This document shows positions 33,327 to 42,849 of a stretch of 64,000 nucleotides of DNA, piece after piece (the first letter of the stretch is position 1; each line of letters begins with the position of its first letter). A program made the translations under genes and the position numbers. This stretch comes from CAG-411 sp050875145 (lineage in GTDB: Bacteria; Bacillota; Clostridia; Lachnospirales; Lachnospiraceae): assembly GCA_050875145.1 (NCBI GenBank), contig JBNMLH010000004.1:171441-235440 (forward strand). Direction: 5' to 3'. The notes beneath the pieces were generated by a model that was not told the origin of the DNA, searched no databases, and saw only the letters and a program-made list of their open reading frames with translations.

Positions 33327-33364
33327 AGAAAGACAGAGGGCGTTGGTTCTCTGTCTTTCTTTGT
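33327..33364 (+). terminator. Flagellin terminator
   Basis: AGAAAGACAGAG opposite CTCTGTCTTTCT with T-rich 3' side (TTTGT), 22 bp after the stop. Confidence 0.9.
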
Positions 33365-33440
33365 ATCTGGACTGTCAATATTAGGTTACTTTCTCTGTTT
33401 TTGATGAGGGACAAGAAAGTTAATGTGTCGAAGGTACTTT

Positions 33441-33468
33441 TTGGCATATTTCGATTTAAAAGTATATG
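33441..33468 (+). promoter_or_regulatory. Candidate promoter ahead of the riboswitch
   Basis: TTGGCA (33441-33446), 16 bp, TATATG (33463-33468); transcription would begin about 33475, at the first bases of the aptamer. Confidence 0.45.
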
Positions 33469-33472
33469 AAAA

Positions 33473-33602
33473 TAAAAAAGGGCAAACTTATCGAAAGATA
33501 AGGACGCAAAACTAAAGGGTCTTCATTACAGAATGTAATATGACAGCCAGTTGCAGAACAATAGGAGCATCTAGCTGTAGATATTAGCTGGGTGTTTTTT
33601 TA
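33473..33602 (+). promoter_or_regulatory. c-di-GMP-I (GEMM) riboswitch with terminator
   Basis: The aptamer core is visible as GGGCAAACTTATCGAAAGAT, GGACGCAAAACTAAAGGGTC and, after a variable stem, GCCAGTTGC. All conserved blocks of the GEMM-I class are in order. An intrinsic terminator follows: GCATCTAGCT (33567-33576) pairs with AGCTGGGTGT, then TTTTTT. Binding of c-di-GMP should decide whether transcription continues into the lysozyme gene at 33655. The sign (on or off) cannot be fixed by eye. Confidence 0.93.
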
Positions 33603-33654
33603 TTGGAGAAAATAAGTAGAAGAAACCATTGTAAAGAAAAGGGGGAAGTGCGGT

Positions 33655-35673
33655 ATGAATAAAAAACAAATATCATTAATTCTTGTTATTGTATTAGTTG
33701 TAGGACTTATTCCACACGATTTTATTGAAGTTCATGCATCGGCTAAAAGCATCAGTGAAGAAGGGGTGGAGTTAATAAAAGGTTTTGAAGGGTTTAGAAG
33801 TACAGCATATAAGGCTGTGCAGTCTGAAAAATATTATACAATTGGATATGGACATTATGGAGCAGATGTATATCCTGGAATGACAGTTACAAGAGAACAA
33901 GCGGAAAATATATTAAGAAAGGATATACAAAAATATGAAGGCTATGTAAATAGTTTTTTGAACACATACTCAATATCCGTTAATCAAAGTCAGTATGATG
34001 CACTTGTTAGTTTTACATATAACCTTGGAAATGTATGGGTATCAACACCTACTTTTCTGTTAAAAACATATTTGATTAATGGAATAAACAATTACACAGA
34101 TCAACAGATTACTATAGCATTTACCAATTGGTGTAAGGATGGGGCTGGAAATGTTATGAATGGATTGTTAGCAAGAAGACAAAAAGAAGCTAATTATTTT
34201 TTAAGAGAGGGAAATGGAAAAGCAGAAACTGCTCCTCAAATTCATGCATGGATATCAAATGAAAAAATGGGAAATGTACCAGAGAATTATAAGCTAGGGG
34301 AAATGTATTATTTATGTTATGAGGTAATTGATTCTTCTACAGGAAAGCGTTTTGAAAGTTCAAGTAGCCATTATTCTATAAATGAAACAATATATGGACC
34401 AGATGGTAATGTAGTAAATACCTGTGATTATGAGAACAGTAATAACAATTGGATTTCACATAGTTCGTATACGGCAGGGACTTATAGAGGGGTTATTAAA
34501 ATAAGTGGTGATTATGAAGGATGTGTGGAAGTATCTTATACATTAAATGAAGTTAAACCTCAAATACGTGTATGGGTTTCGAAAGATAAAATGGGAGAGA
34601 GTATAGAAAAAAGTAAAAGGGATAATATGATGTATTTGTGTTACGAAATGAGAGATAAAAATTCGGAAAAAAAATTAAATGAGAAACTTGTGGCAAATTA
34701 TACTGTTACAGAAACTATTTATAAACCAGATGGAAGTGTTGCACATACATTTAGCTATAAAAATAGTGATTATAATTGGATTGGTTACAAGGCGTCTGAA
34801 CTAGGGAACTATAAATGTAGCGTTGTCGTAAGTGGTTATGTCAATGGAAGCAGCGATACGGAGGTGCTTGTGATAGATCCAACGATTGAACCGACAAAAA
34901 CAGAAAAACCGACAATAGCACCAACGATAAGACCAACAAGAAAACCAACAATGGCACCAACGATAGAGCCAACATCGAAGCCAACAATTAGTCCAACGAT
35001 AGGACCAACATTGAAGCCAACAATTAGTCCAACGATAGAGCCAACATCGAAGCCAGCAATTAGTCCAATGATAGATTCGACGTCAAAGCCAACAATTAGT
35101 CCAACGATATCAAAACCAACAATAAAGCCAAATACACCAACATCAGTGCCATCTATATCCCCTACTATAACACCAAATTATGGCTTTAATGAAAAAAACA
35201 ACTACATAGATGACGAAAAGTATGAAATTTGTGAAATTGAGAATAAGGAGGAGGGATTGAAAAAAGGAGATGAGTTTGAAATAAAGTCGGCTATTTACGA
35301 AGTGACAGGTACAGTGGACGTACCAACGGTAGAATTAGTTACAATAGAAAAGAAAAATATAAAATCGGTGTCTGTACCTGCAACAGTAAAATATGATGGT
35401 GTTACATATAAGGTAACAGGAATTGCAAAAAGTGCATTCAAAAACAACAAGTCCCTTACAGTATTAACAATAGGAAAAAATGTGACATATATTGGCGCAT
35501 ATGCATTTTATAAAAACAATAAATTGAAAAAAATAACGGTGAAATCTTTGAAACTACAAAAGATACAAAAAAAAGCGTTTTTGGGATTAGCGAAAAGGGT
35601 TACACTAAAACTACCTGCTTCAAAAAAGGAGGTTTATAAGAAAATGTTAAAAAATGCAGGACTTGGAAAGTGA
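33655..35673 (+). CDS. Secreted GH24 (T4-type) lysozyme with Pro/Thr stalk and C-terminal surface domain
   Basis: 672 aa. A signal peptide (1-29) leads to a GH24 muramidase domain (about 33-180) with ELIKGFEGFRSTAYK (catalytic Glu in the first motif), YTIGYGHYG and LLARRQKEANYFL. Two copies of a module of about 100 residues follow (about 196-300 and 303-410; NNWISHSSYTAGTY and YNWIGYKASELGNY). A stalk of PTISPTIEPTSKP-type repeats (413-510) and an LRR_5-like C-terminal domain complete it. It cleaves peptidoglycan outside the cell. The preceding c-di-GMP riboswitch links it to the motile/sessile decision. It is not phage-borne: no holin or phage genes are near. GGGGGAAG precedes the ATG. Confidence 0.9.
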   Translation: MNKKQISLILVIVLVVGLIPHDFIEVHASAKSISEEGVELIKGFEGFRSTAYKAVQSEKYYTIGYGHYGADVYPGMTVTREQAENILRKDIQKYEGYVNSFLNTYSISVNQSQYDALVSFTYNLGNVWVSTPTFLLKTYLINGINNYTDQQITIAFTNWCKDGAGNVMNGLLARRQKEANYFLREGNGKAETAPQIHAWISNEKMGNVPENYKLGEMYYLCYEVIDSSTGKRFESSSSHYSINETIYGPDGNVVNTCDYENSNNNWISHSSYTAGTYRGVIKISGDYEGCVEVSYTLNEVKPQIRVWVSKDKMGESIEKSKRDNMMYLCYEMRDKNSEKKLNEKLVANYTVTETIYKPDGSVAHTFSYKNSDYNWIGYKASELGNYKCSVVVSGYVNGSSDTEVLVIDPTIEPTKTEKPTIAPTIRPTRKPTMAPTIEPTSKPTISPTIGPTLKPTISPTIEPTSKPAISPMIDSTSKPTISPTISKPTIKPNTPTSVPSISPTITPNYGFNEKNNYIDDEKYEICEIENKEEGLKKGDEFEIKSAIYEVTGTVDVPTVELVTIEKKNIKSVSVPATVKYDGVTYKVTGIAKSAFKNNKSLTVLTIGKNVTYIGAYAFYKNNKLKKITVKSLKLQKIQKKAFLGLAKRVTLKLPASKKEVYKKMLKNAGLGK

Positions 35674-35721
35674 TTTAATTATTACAAATAGACTTTATGG
35701 TGCAGAAGGGATGGGGTTATT

Positions 35722-38340
35722 ATGAAAAATAGAAAAAGCCTTTTTTTTAGAATTTTGAGTATCGTATTGGTGATATCAATAATGGTTTCAGAGCCAGTTG
35801 AGTATTCTGTGAATGCAAAATCAATTACTTCCTCGGAAGTACAAACTAAATTGAACACATTATTGGGAGAATTCCCTTCAAATACAACATGGAATCGTAG
35901 ATTTGCAGGAGGAAGTCAATGTTATGCATTTGCACATTATATATTTAATACAATATTTGATAGAGGAAATAAACAGGTTGGAAATGGTGCATTGTCGAGT
36001 AATCCAACATGTTATAAGTTAAATAATGTAGCATCAGATATCAATACAATTGGTACATTAGCACCAGGATATTCGCTTGAACAATTAGAGTGTTTATTGG
36101 AAAAGGCAATGCCTGGGGACTATTTGCAAGTTAAAAGAAGAAATTCAGGCGGTCCCCATTCTATGATTGTGACATGGGTGAATGCTACAGATAATAAAAT
36201 AGGTATATTTGATGCAAATGCCATTGCTGCTAATAAAGTGGGACAGTATGAACAGTCGTTTAGTGATTTTATGCAAAGAAATGCAGGAGTAACATTATAT
36301 CGATACTATGATTATAAGATAAGCGATACGTGCAATTGTAATGAAAGCTATAAGGGCGATTATACAGTAATGGTAGATTCGGTATTGAATATGAGAAGTG
36401 GACATGGTAGAGAGTATTCCTTAATTACTACTATCCCAAAAGGGGAAAGGGTATATATATCCAAAGGAAATGGAAGTTGGGCACATGTACAATGGAATGG
36501 ATATAGTGGATATTGTGACATGAGTTATCTGAAAAAAATAGAGTTAAAAGATGTAAAACTTTGTGCTTGGATATCGGATAGTAAAATGGGAAATGTACCA
36601 GAAAAATTTAAAATAGGGAAAACATATTATTTGTGTTATGAAGTAATTGATCTTTCAACAGGAGAACAATTTAATGATGTAAATTATAATTATAGTATAA
36701 GTGAAACTCTATATAATCCTGATGGGAGAGAAATAGGTACTTATAGGTATGAAAACAGCAATAACAATTGGATAAGTTACAGTTCTAATACTCCAGGAGT
36801 TTATAAGGGGGTGGTTACAATAAGCGGTGATATTAATTTGAAAGTAGAAGTATCATATGAGGTGAAGGCAAACAAGGTGGAGGACATTCGAATACAGGAT
36901 TCTAATGGAAATTATCGTAATAATTTATTGATGAAGAATATTGGTGATACGGTATTATTGAAAGCTGTGATTTCACCTGATGATGCTGAAGATAAAACAG
37001 TTACATGGACTTCAACAGATCCTACTATTGTTTCAGTGGATTCTCACGGTAAAATCGTAGCACAAAAAGATGGTGTAGCGAAGATAATAGTTGCTTCAAA
37101 AGATGGGGGGAGTTCAGCTTCATGCAATGTAAAAGTCAAAACATATGGAATTGTGTATGGGGATTGTAATGGTGATGGGGCTGTGACTGCTACAGATATA
37201 TCGGTTCTTAATCAAGCTGTAAATGGAACATTAAAATTATCCGAAGAAGAAAAAAAGGTTTTTGATTTAAATGGAGACGGTAGGATTAATAATGAAGATA
37301 TGGAATTGTTAAAACAGTTTATCTTAGGAACACGCACATCATTTCCTGTAGAAGAGCAATTATCTGAAATAGTAATTAGTACCATGCCGAAGAAAACTAC
37401 TTATTATGTAGGAGATTCTATTTCTGTCCAAGGCATTACAGTTAAAGCATATTATAATAATGGATTAAGTAAAATAGTCGACGATTTGGTTGTTAACGGA
37501 GAAACCTCAAGTGTTGGAAAGCAGTTAGTGACTTTGTCTTATACAGAGTCAGGAATTACAAAAAGTGTTTCATATTTTATTTCGGTAAAACAAAGGGAAG
37601 CTGTGAAAGCAACTGCACTTCCGATAGAGACACCAATAGATATAAATAATCCAACATCTGTGCCAGTGAAAACACAGAACCCTATGACGAATATAGAAAT
37701 AACAGCTATACCCAATCCTACAGAAGCAGAAAGTGCTAAGCCGACAGCTATACCAAGTTGGGGAGTAACAGACGGTGAAGCAACGATAGCTCCATCAGAG
37801 CCAGTAGCGACACCAATCATAAAATCTACAATATCACCAAGTATGACCCCAACTACATCTAATGGACAAAATAACAAAAATGATGATGCCGGGAAATATG
37901 ATGTGTTTGGGGAAGAAAATACATTGCAGAAAGGAGATGTGTTTGAAATAAAATCTGCTATTTATGAAGTAACAAATGTATCAGATATACCTACAGTAGA
38001 ATTAGTAACAATAGAAAAAAGAAATCTGAAAACGGTAGCAATCCCAGCAAATGTTAAGTACAAGGGGATTACATATAAAGTTACTAGCATTGCAAAAGGT
38101 TCATTTAAAAACAATAAACAAATTACATCATTGATTGTTGGAAGTAATGTGATGTATATTGGTTCATATGCATTTTATAAAAATAGTAAATTGAAAAAAA
38201 TTACGATTAAATCTGTCAAACTGAAAAAAATACAAAAAAAAGCATTTTATGGATTAGCGAAAAAAGTAGTAGTCAAACTTCCGGCTTCAAAGAGAGAACA
38301 TTATAAAACAATGCTAAAGGATGCAGGATTAGGAAATTGA
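35722..38340 (+). CDS. Secreted cysteine-peptidase-like protein with SH3, Ig and dockerin-type domains
   Basis: 872 aa with a signal peptide (1-34). Residues about 40-190 look like an NlpC/P60- or CHAP-like domain: SQCYAFAHYIF offers the Cys, GGPHSMIV the His. A bacterial SH3 domain (about 215-270) binds cell wall. Then come one module shared with the upstream lysozyme (274-375), a Big_2 Ig domain, a type I dockerin-like pair with two Ca-binding loops (GDCNGDGAVTATD and DLNGDGRINNED), another Ig-like domain, a Pro/Thr linker and the same C-terminal LRR_5-like domain as the lysozyme. It begins 48 bp after the lysozyme with no terminator between, so it should share the riboswitch. A dockerin in this setting suggests cohesin-based surface assembly. 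Confidence 0.85.
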   Translation: MKNRKSLFFRILSIVLVISIMVSEPVEYSVNAKSITSSEVQTKLNTLLGEFPSNTTWNRRFAGGSQCYAFAHYIFNTIFDRGNKQVGNGALSSNPTCYKLNNVASDINTIGTLAPGYSLEQLECLLEKAMPGDYLQVKRRNSGGPHSMIVTWVNATDNKIGIFDANAIAANKVGQYEQSFSDFMQRNAGVTLYRYYDYKISDTCNCNESYKGDYTVMVDSVLNMRSGHGREYSLITTIPKGERVYISKGNGSWAHVQWNGYSGYCDMSYLKKIELKDVKLCAWISDSKMGNVPEKFKIGKTYYLCYEVIDLSTGEQFNDVNYNYSISETLYNPDGREIGTYRYENSNNNWISYSSNTPGVYKGVVTISGDINLKVEVSYEVKANKVEDIRIQDSNGNYRNNLLMKNIGDTVLLKAVISPDDAEDKTVTWTSTDPTIVSVDSHGKIVAQKDGVAKIIVASKDGGSSASCNVKVKTYGIVYGDCNGDGAVTATDISVLNQAVNGTLKLSEEEKKVFDLNGDGRINNEDMELLKQFILGTRTSFPVEEQLSEIVISTMPKKTTYYVGDSISVQGITVKAYYNNGLSKIVDDLVVNGETSSVGKQLVTLSYTESGITKSVSYFISVKQREAVKATALPIETPIDINNPTSVPVKTQNPMTNIEITAIPNPTEAESAKPTAIPSWGVTDGEATIAPSEPVATPIIKSTISPSMTPTTSNGQNNKNDDAGKYDVFGEENTLQKGDVFEIKSAIYEVTNVSDIPTVELVTIEKRNLKTVAIPANVKYKGITYKVTSIAKGSFKNNKQITSLIVGSNVMYIGSYAFYKNSKLKKITIKSVKLKKIQKKAFYGLAKKVVVKLPASKREHYKTMLKDAGLGN

Positions 38341-38352
38341 TAGAAAAGGTGA

Positions 38353-38424
38353 TAGTAGCAGGAGTATTTTTATAATGAAGATGGTTTTATATACTATCTT
38401 TAATAAAAATAGTGCCTGCTACTA
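38353..38424. repeat. Long imperfect inverted repeat after the c-di-GMP-controlled operon
   Basis: TAGTAGCAGGAGTATTTTTA (38353-38372) opposite TAAAAATAGTGCCTGCTACT (38404-38423). It probably forms the 3' hairpin of the operon mRNA; no T run follows. Confidence 0.6.
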
Positions 38425-38795
38425 GAAGAAAAACAGAGTGTTTGTACTATGCTTGTTGCCGGTTGAGGAGAGAAGGATGTTATAGCAGATGCATCGGAAA
38501 AAATCATAGAAAGGAAAGATATGAAATAATTGCTTCTTACGATATACTTTATTTGGAAAGTGGAGAACAAGGATATACTCAAATTGAATTAACAAGCGGT
38601 GGAAAAAATGGGACCAGATAGCAGGTTCTCCTTACATCAGACGGAAAGTTTTCTGCACTTAATATGCTAGGTGAGGAGATATTGTCTTGGAAGGTTGGAA
38701 AAGCAAGTGAAAATGTAATTGTATATGAGGGATACAGATACAGCGATTGTGGAGAGGATAATCACTGCTATATTACTATTTTTGATAAAGATTGA
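38412..38795 (+). pseudogene. Decayed gene, possibly a lipoprotein
   Basis: One frame reads YEIIASYDILYLESGEQGY to GGKNGTR, hits TAG (38619-38621), and continues in the same frame as QVLLTSDGKFSALN to CYITIFDKD. A second frame just upstream gives MLVAG, a TGA, then GEKDVIADASEKIIERKD. This looks like a lipobox whose Cys codon became TGA, with a frameshift before the main part. Nothing can be said about function. Confidence 0.5.
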
Positions 38796-39294
38796 AATGA
38801 AATCAACAAAAGTATACGTTTCTGAATTGAATCAAGAATATCTAGTAAGTTATAACTGCGGTATAAATAGAAAACGTTTTGATTTTTGTGAAAATTAGAA
38901 ATTGATATAGGGGTTTATGGATCGTTATTAAGAGTAGAGAATAGGTTTTGGTTCACTGTTCTTGCCTCATTATACAGGTATAAATGAGTTTTTTGACGTC
39001 ATGGTTCATTACTAGTTGCTATTTCGCCTGTATAGCCCAGCTTACTGATATTTGATAGGGGTTCATGTTTGAAAAAATGCTTGCAAATCATGCATGAGTA
39101 TGTTACATTCGAATAAAATAAAGTTGTAATGCATTATAGTTTTGGTCTGGGTGAAAACTCTTTGGACCACCGTAGGCGGGAAGAATTTCCCGCCATTTTC
39201 AATATAGGGAAATACAAATGAAAGAGGAAAGTTTTTATTGATAGTTTTGGGCAGAGTCTAGTTCATTTTTTCATAATATATTGAGTGTTATAAT
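38796..39294. other. Non-coding or degraded stretch
   Basis: A 33-codon frame begins at 38797 (MKSTKVYVSELNQEY), perhaps more debris. A hairpin GGCGGGAA-GAA-TTTCCCGCC (39175-39193) is followed by ATTTTC. No promoter or conserved gene is recognised. Confidence 0.5.
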
Positions 39295-39342
39295 AAAAAA
39301 CTCCAAACTGAACAATGTTATCCTATGTCACTTTGAAGTTTT
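39295..39342 (-). terminator. Terminator of the Rpn-family gene
   Basis: On the minus strand AAAACTTCAAA pairs with TTTGGAGTTTT and ends in TTTTTT, 24 bp beyond the stop at 39366. Confidence 0.8.
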
Positions 39343-39365
39343 ACACATACTTTGGGACGCTTTCT

Positions 39366-40322
39366 TTAAATATCTTTCTCTGTTTCAGCTAATTGTTCTT
39401 CCAACATGCGAATGCGTTCATTCAAATTTTCAATTTCTGCTTTCGATTGTTTCAAATCATTTTGAAGAGATTGCTTCTGAATTTCAGATTGTTCCAAATT
39501 ACTTTGGAGAGATTGTTTCTGAATTTCAGCTTCTTCCAAATCATTCTCCAATGCCGAAATCTTTTGTTTACTCTGTTCTAGTCCTTGTTCTTTTCCAAAA
39601 TCCAATGCTGAAGCCATATCGCGGCGATAGCGTTCCCGCGCTTCCATTTGCATTTGGGCTTTTTCATCAGCAGTAAGTTCTTTTAAGGTAACAATACTTT
39701 TTTTGATGGTATCATTTTTTTGAGCTAACATTTGAATCTCCTCCCATGTAGATGCCTGAAAAAGCGTTGCCCAGTAGTAAAGCTCAGGCATATTGCGTTC
39801 ATCTTCTGGGTTCCCTAGTTGATTCAATTGTAACATATAAATTCCAAATTTGTCACTATATTTATGCTTTGTTCGGGGATTATAAAGAAAATAATCAGAA
39901 AAAAGAATAGGAGGAAATCCTTTTGGGGTGAAATTTAAGATGCCGATATGAATTGTTTTTTTGACCTGTTTGTAATCTTCACCATTTTTTAATTGATCAA
40001 ACATTCGACAAAGATAAGTAAGAGAACGTTCTGGCCAGTTGCCGAGGTTTTCCACCTGCATTTCCAGATTGATGATTTGTGAATGATTGAGTTCTAGTTT
40101 TATGTCGAGAATCAAATCTTTGTCCTCAATGGCATTTCCTTCCATAATGGGATTTGTAATTACAATGGAAGTAATTTCTTCTGGTCGCATAGACAAAATA
40201 GCACATAAAATACCACGAAGTGCAGTTTGGTTTTTCTGTAAAAATGCTTTAAAGAAATAGTCGTTAGTTAATTTGTAGGGAAGTTTCCCGGTAAATTTTT
40301 TTCCATTTAGATTGTTTGCCAT
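39366..40322 (-). CDS. Rpn-family PD-(D/E)XK nuclease / putative transposase
   Basis: 318 aa. The N-terminal half is the Rpn/PD-(D/E)XK nuclease-transposase family: KLTNDYFFKAFL, then DLILDIKLELN and NLEMQVENLG, giving the D...ExQ active site of the family. WPERSLTYLCRMFDQL follows. The last 90 residues form a coiled coil with repeated EIQKQSLQ units. Rpn proteins nick DNA and promote RecA-independent recombination. The gene is monocistronic, with its own leader (40351-40456) and terminator. AAAGGAGTC precedes the start on the minus strand. Confidence 0.85.
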   Translation of the reverse strand: MANNLNGKKFTGKLPYKLTNDYFFKAFLQKNQTALRGILCAILSMRPEEITSIVITNPIMEGNAIEDKDLILDIKLELNHSQIINLEMQVENLGNWPERSLTYLCRMFDQLKNGEDYKQVKKTIHIGILNFTPKGFPPILFSDYFLYNPRTKHKYSDKFGIYMLQLNQLGNPEDERNMPELYYWATLFQASTWEEIQMLAQKNDTIKKSIVTLKELTADEKAQMQMEARERYRRDMASALDFGKEQGLEQSKQKISALENDLEEAEIQKQSLQSNLEQSEIQKQSLQNDLKQSKAEIENLNERIRMLEEQLAETEKDI

Positions 40323-40350
40323 AGGCAGACTCCTTTCTGTTGTGTGTTGG

Positions 40351-40456
40351 TTAAATTTATAATTCTGTGAAATGTTTGGCGAACTGCCAAATGAATTTAA
40401 AGATAGAAAAAATCTTTAGACAAGGTTATTATACATATTTTTTGGGGTTTTGCAAT
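40351..40456 (-). promoter_or_regulatory. Conserved promoter-leader, copy 1 (ahead of the Rpn gene)
   Basis: Homologous to 42532-42638. On the minus strand: TTGCAA, 16 bp, TATAAT (40428-40433), then a leader with the hairpins AAAGAT-TTTTTCT-ATCTTT and TTTGGC-AGTTC-GCCAAA and a conserved ATTTCACAGAATT block. It ends 28 bp before the start codon. The pairing in the second hairpin is kept although bases differ from copy 2. Confidence 0.65.
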
Positions 40457-40608
40457 ACTTATAGAATAATTTTGTTACCCATATGCCAAAAGAAATGTTG
40501 TTCAATTACTCTTAGAATAGAGTAGGAACAATCATTTCTACTTGGCTAAATTATTCTATTTTTAGAATGGGAATCATAGAACTTTTGCTATGAAAAGTTC
40601 AAATGTTT

Positions 40609-42393
40609 CTAAAACTTCTTTTTTGTAATAGTCCAGGCACCATATATTGTGGTACCTTCTAATTTTTTATAGGCTCTAATTTTTATATAATAGATACCTT
40701 TCAAGTGGTAAGGTTTCATATTTTTTTTGCAGGATTTGGTTGTGATGGTTTTTCCTTTTCCATTTTTGGTTCTACTATATTTGATTTGATATCCGGTTAC
40801 ATTTGCAACTTTTGAAAAATGTAAAACGGATTTTTTCCATGATATGTTTTTTATGCGTTTTGGTTTTGCATAAGTAATGGAATTTTTGTGTGTTTTGTTA
40901 TTTCCGACTTGGGGAGTGGAAATAGGAGTAAAAGAAGCAGTTGGCGATGGTATACTGTCGGTATCTCTCGGTTCACGGCAAGTAGGCGTTGTTACGGGTG
41001 CAGTTTCCTTACGCACAATAACAGGATAAAAATGCAAATTTCTAGGAACTTTCACCCTGTCACCAGGATATAAAATATTGTTATAGTCAATGTTATCTTT
41101 TGTATCATAAATAATAGGTGCTTTGCCTTGTGTCCATCCAATAAATGTTTCATTACTTGCTAATAAGAATGTATCATAATTAGGTAATGTGATAGCTCCG
41201 TTTGTACCACATACAAATGTGGAAGTATAACAGGTGCTGTTTGCGTCAAAAAAATAGATAACACAATCCGCAATTGGTGTTGGGGCAATAGTTGGTGTTG
41301 CAGTCGTAATTGGTGTTGGAGTGTTCGTTGGTATTGTTGTTACAGCGGGTACAGTTTTCTTACGCACGATAACAGGATAAAAATACGTATTACCAGAAAT
41401 ATCCACCCTGTCATCTGGATATAAAATATTGTTATAGTCAATGCTGTCGTTTGTCTCATAAATAATAGGTGCATTGCCCTGTTTCCATCCTATAAACGTT
41501 TCATTGTCTGCCAATAAGGAAGATTTATAGTCTGGTAATCTTGTGGAACCGTTTATGCTACATATAAATGTGGAAGAATAACAGGAGCCATTTGCATCAA
41601 AATAATAGACGTAACAATGAGCAATTAATTCCATAGTTGGTGTAGGGGAAATCATTGGTGTTGCAGTCATAGTTGGTGTTGGAGTGTTCGTTGGTATTGC
41701 CGTTACAGCTGGTACGGAAGTGTAAGAGTTACTTACGGTTAAGGGTTCTTCAAGGAAAAATGTTACGGGATTATCATAGCCGTCATATTTTTTGTAGATA
41801 TTTGCCTGAATCGTTGTAGTACCTGCGCGCAATGCTGTAATGGTTCCATCGCTTTCGACGCGGGCGATAGAAGGATCTTTACAACTATAAGTAACATCTT
41901 CGTTCGAAAAACCGAGTGTGCTGCAGGTGGTTGTTTCTCCTATATCGAGAGTGTCTTTTTCAATTATAAGAAGAGGTCTTGCAGCACATCTATAAAGAAA
42001 AAGTGGTGCAAAATCTACATTGTCTGAAATCGTACAAGTAGTACCTGGTAAAAGGAAGGTATAGTTACTAAGCGTATCTCCGGGATATACATTGACGGGT
42101 TTCGTCCCGTATACCCAACCAACAAAGTTAGCAAGATAGTATTCTTGACGTCCAGTATAGATTGGAAGAGTAATGCTAGATGAGGTTACACTGATAGGTT
42201 CTTGCTTATATACCTCGCCATATACATCATAATAACTAACTAGAGAATTTTCGGTAGAGATAGAGGAATTGTCACTTTCTACAATTTGCTCCGATGGTGT
42301 AATAGTGGAGGCAATGCATGGTTGCATTGTATTCCATGGTGTTGCTTCTAATAAGCAACTAAAAAGTAAAACAATAGACAATAATTTTTTCAT
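40609..42393 (-). CDS. Secreted repeat protein with Ig-like, duplicated and FN3-like domains
   Basis: 594 aa with a signal peptide (MKKLLSIVLLFSCLLEATPW). A Big_2-like Ig region (about 150-230) has the typical SIARVESDGTITALRAGTTT. Two copies of a module of about 95 residues (about 256-350 and 373-465) share NETFIGWxQGxAPIIY and IDYNNILYPxDRV. Short Pro/Thr linkers of the TIPTNTPTP type separate them. The C-terminal domain (508-594) is a Lys-rich FN3-like fold like that at the end of the LRR protein at 2431 (GYQIKYSRT, YYIKIRAYKK). No LPXTG. The promoter-leader is shared with the Rpn gene. Surface location is likely; the ligand is unknown. Confidence 0.8.
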   Translation of the reverse strand: MKKLLSIVLLFSCLLEATPWNTMQPCIASTITPSEQIVESDNSSISTENSLVSYYDVYGEVYKQEPISVTSSSITLPIYTGRQEYYLANFVGWVYGTKPVNVYPGDTLSNYTFLLPGTTCTISDNVDFAPLFLYRCAARPLLIIEKDTLDIGETTTCSTLGFSNEDVTYSCKDPSIARVESDGTITALRAGTTTIQANIYKKYDGYDNPVTFFLEEPLTVSNSYTSVPAVTAIPTNTPTPTMTATPMISPTPTMELIAHCYVYYFDANGSCYSSTFICSINGSTRLPDYKSSLLADNETFIGWKQGNAPIIYETNDSIDYNNILYPDDRVDISGNTYFYPVIVRKKTVPAVTTIPTNTPTPITTATPTIAPTPIADCVIYFFDANSTCYTSTFVCGTNGAITLPNYDTFLLASNETFIGWTQGKAPIIYDTKDNIDYNNILYPGDRVKVPRNLHFYPVIVRKETAPVTTPTCREPRDTDSIPSPTASFTPISTPQVGNNKTHKNSITYAKPKRIKNISWKKSVLHFSKVANVTGYQIKYSRTKNGKGKTITTKSCKKNMKPYHLKGIYYIKIRAYKKLEGTTIYGAWTITKKKF

Positions 42394-42531
42394 GTTCAGT
42401 ACCAGCCTTTCTAAATTTTTTCTACTTTTTTCGGATACAAATAAGCTAATTTTATTTGTTTTGTTATTTTAAAAAATTTATTTGTATTTTTTTTGAACAT
42501 AAGTTGTTAAATTTTTTATGTGGTATGTTCA

Positions 42532-42638
42532 TTAAATCAGCAATTATGTGAAATACCTAGCGAATTGCCAAGCAAAAAATAAAGATAGGAAAATCTTCAG
42601 ATAAAAATATTATACACAAACTTTTTGTGTGATGCAAT
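42532..42638 (-). promoter_or_regulatory. Conserved promoter-leader, copy 2 (ahead of the surface protein)
   Basis: Minus strand: TTGCAT, 17 bp, TATAAT (42609-42614), then AAGATTTTCCTATCTTT and CTTGGC-AATTC-GCTAGG. About 70% identical to 40351-40456. It ends 138 bp before the start codon at 42393. The G-U and swapped pairs in the second hairpin keep it foldable. Confidence 0.65.
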
Positions 42639-42674
42639 GGTTTGCAAAAAAATCATGAAATATATTCTGAAAAT

Positions 42675-42704
42675 TTGACAAAAAAAGTATTATTACAGTA
42701 TTAT
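42675..42704 (+). promoter_or_regulatory. Promoter of the helicase-remnant locus
   Basis: TTGACA (42675-42680), 18 bp, TATTAT (42699-42704), about 145 bp before the ATG at 42850. Confidence 0.6.
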
Positions 42705-42849
42705 ATGTATGGAAGAACGATTTTTGATTACGATTTATAATATAGTTTGGAATACAAAAAGCGATGACTAGGAAATACTTGGTTATATGGTGGAAAATGA
42801 AAGTGTTTAGAGCCAGTGGTAGAGCCATAATATAGAAAGAGATAAGTAA

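Noticed and set aside
33655..34200. Prophage endolysin
   Set aside because: The GH24 domain is fused to surface modules, follows a riboswitch and has no holin or structural phage genes nearby.
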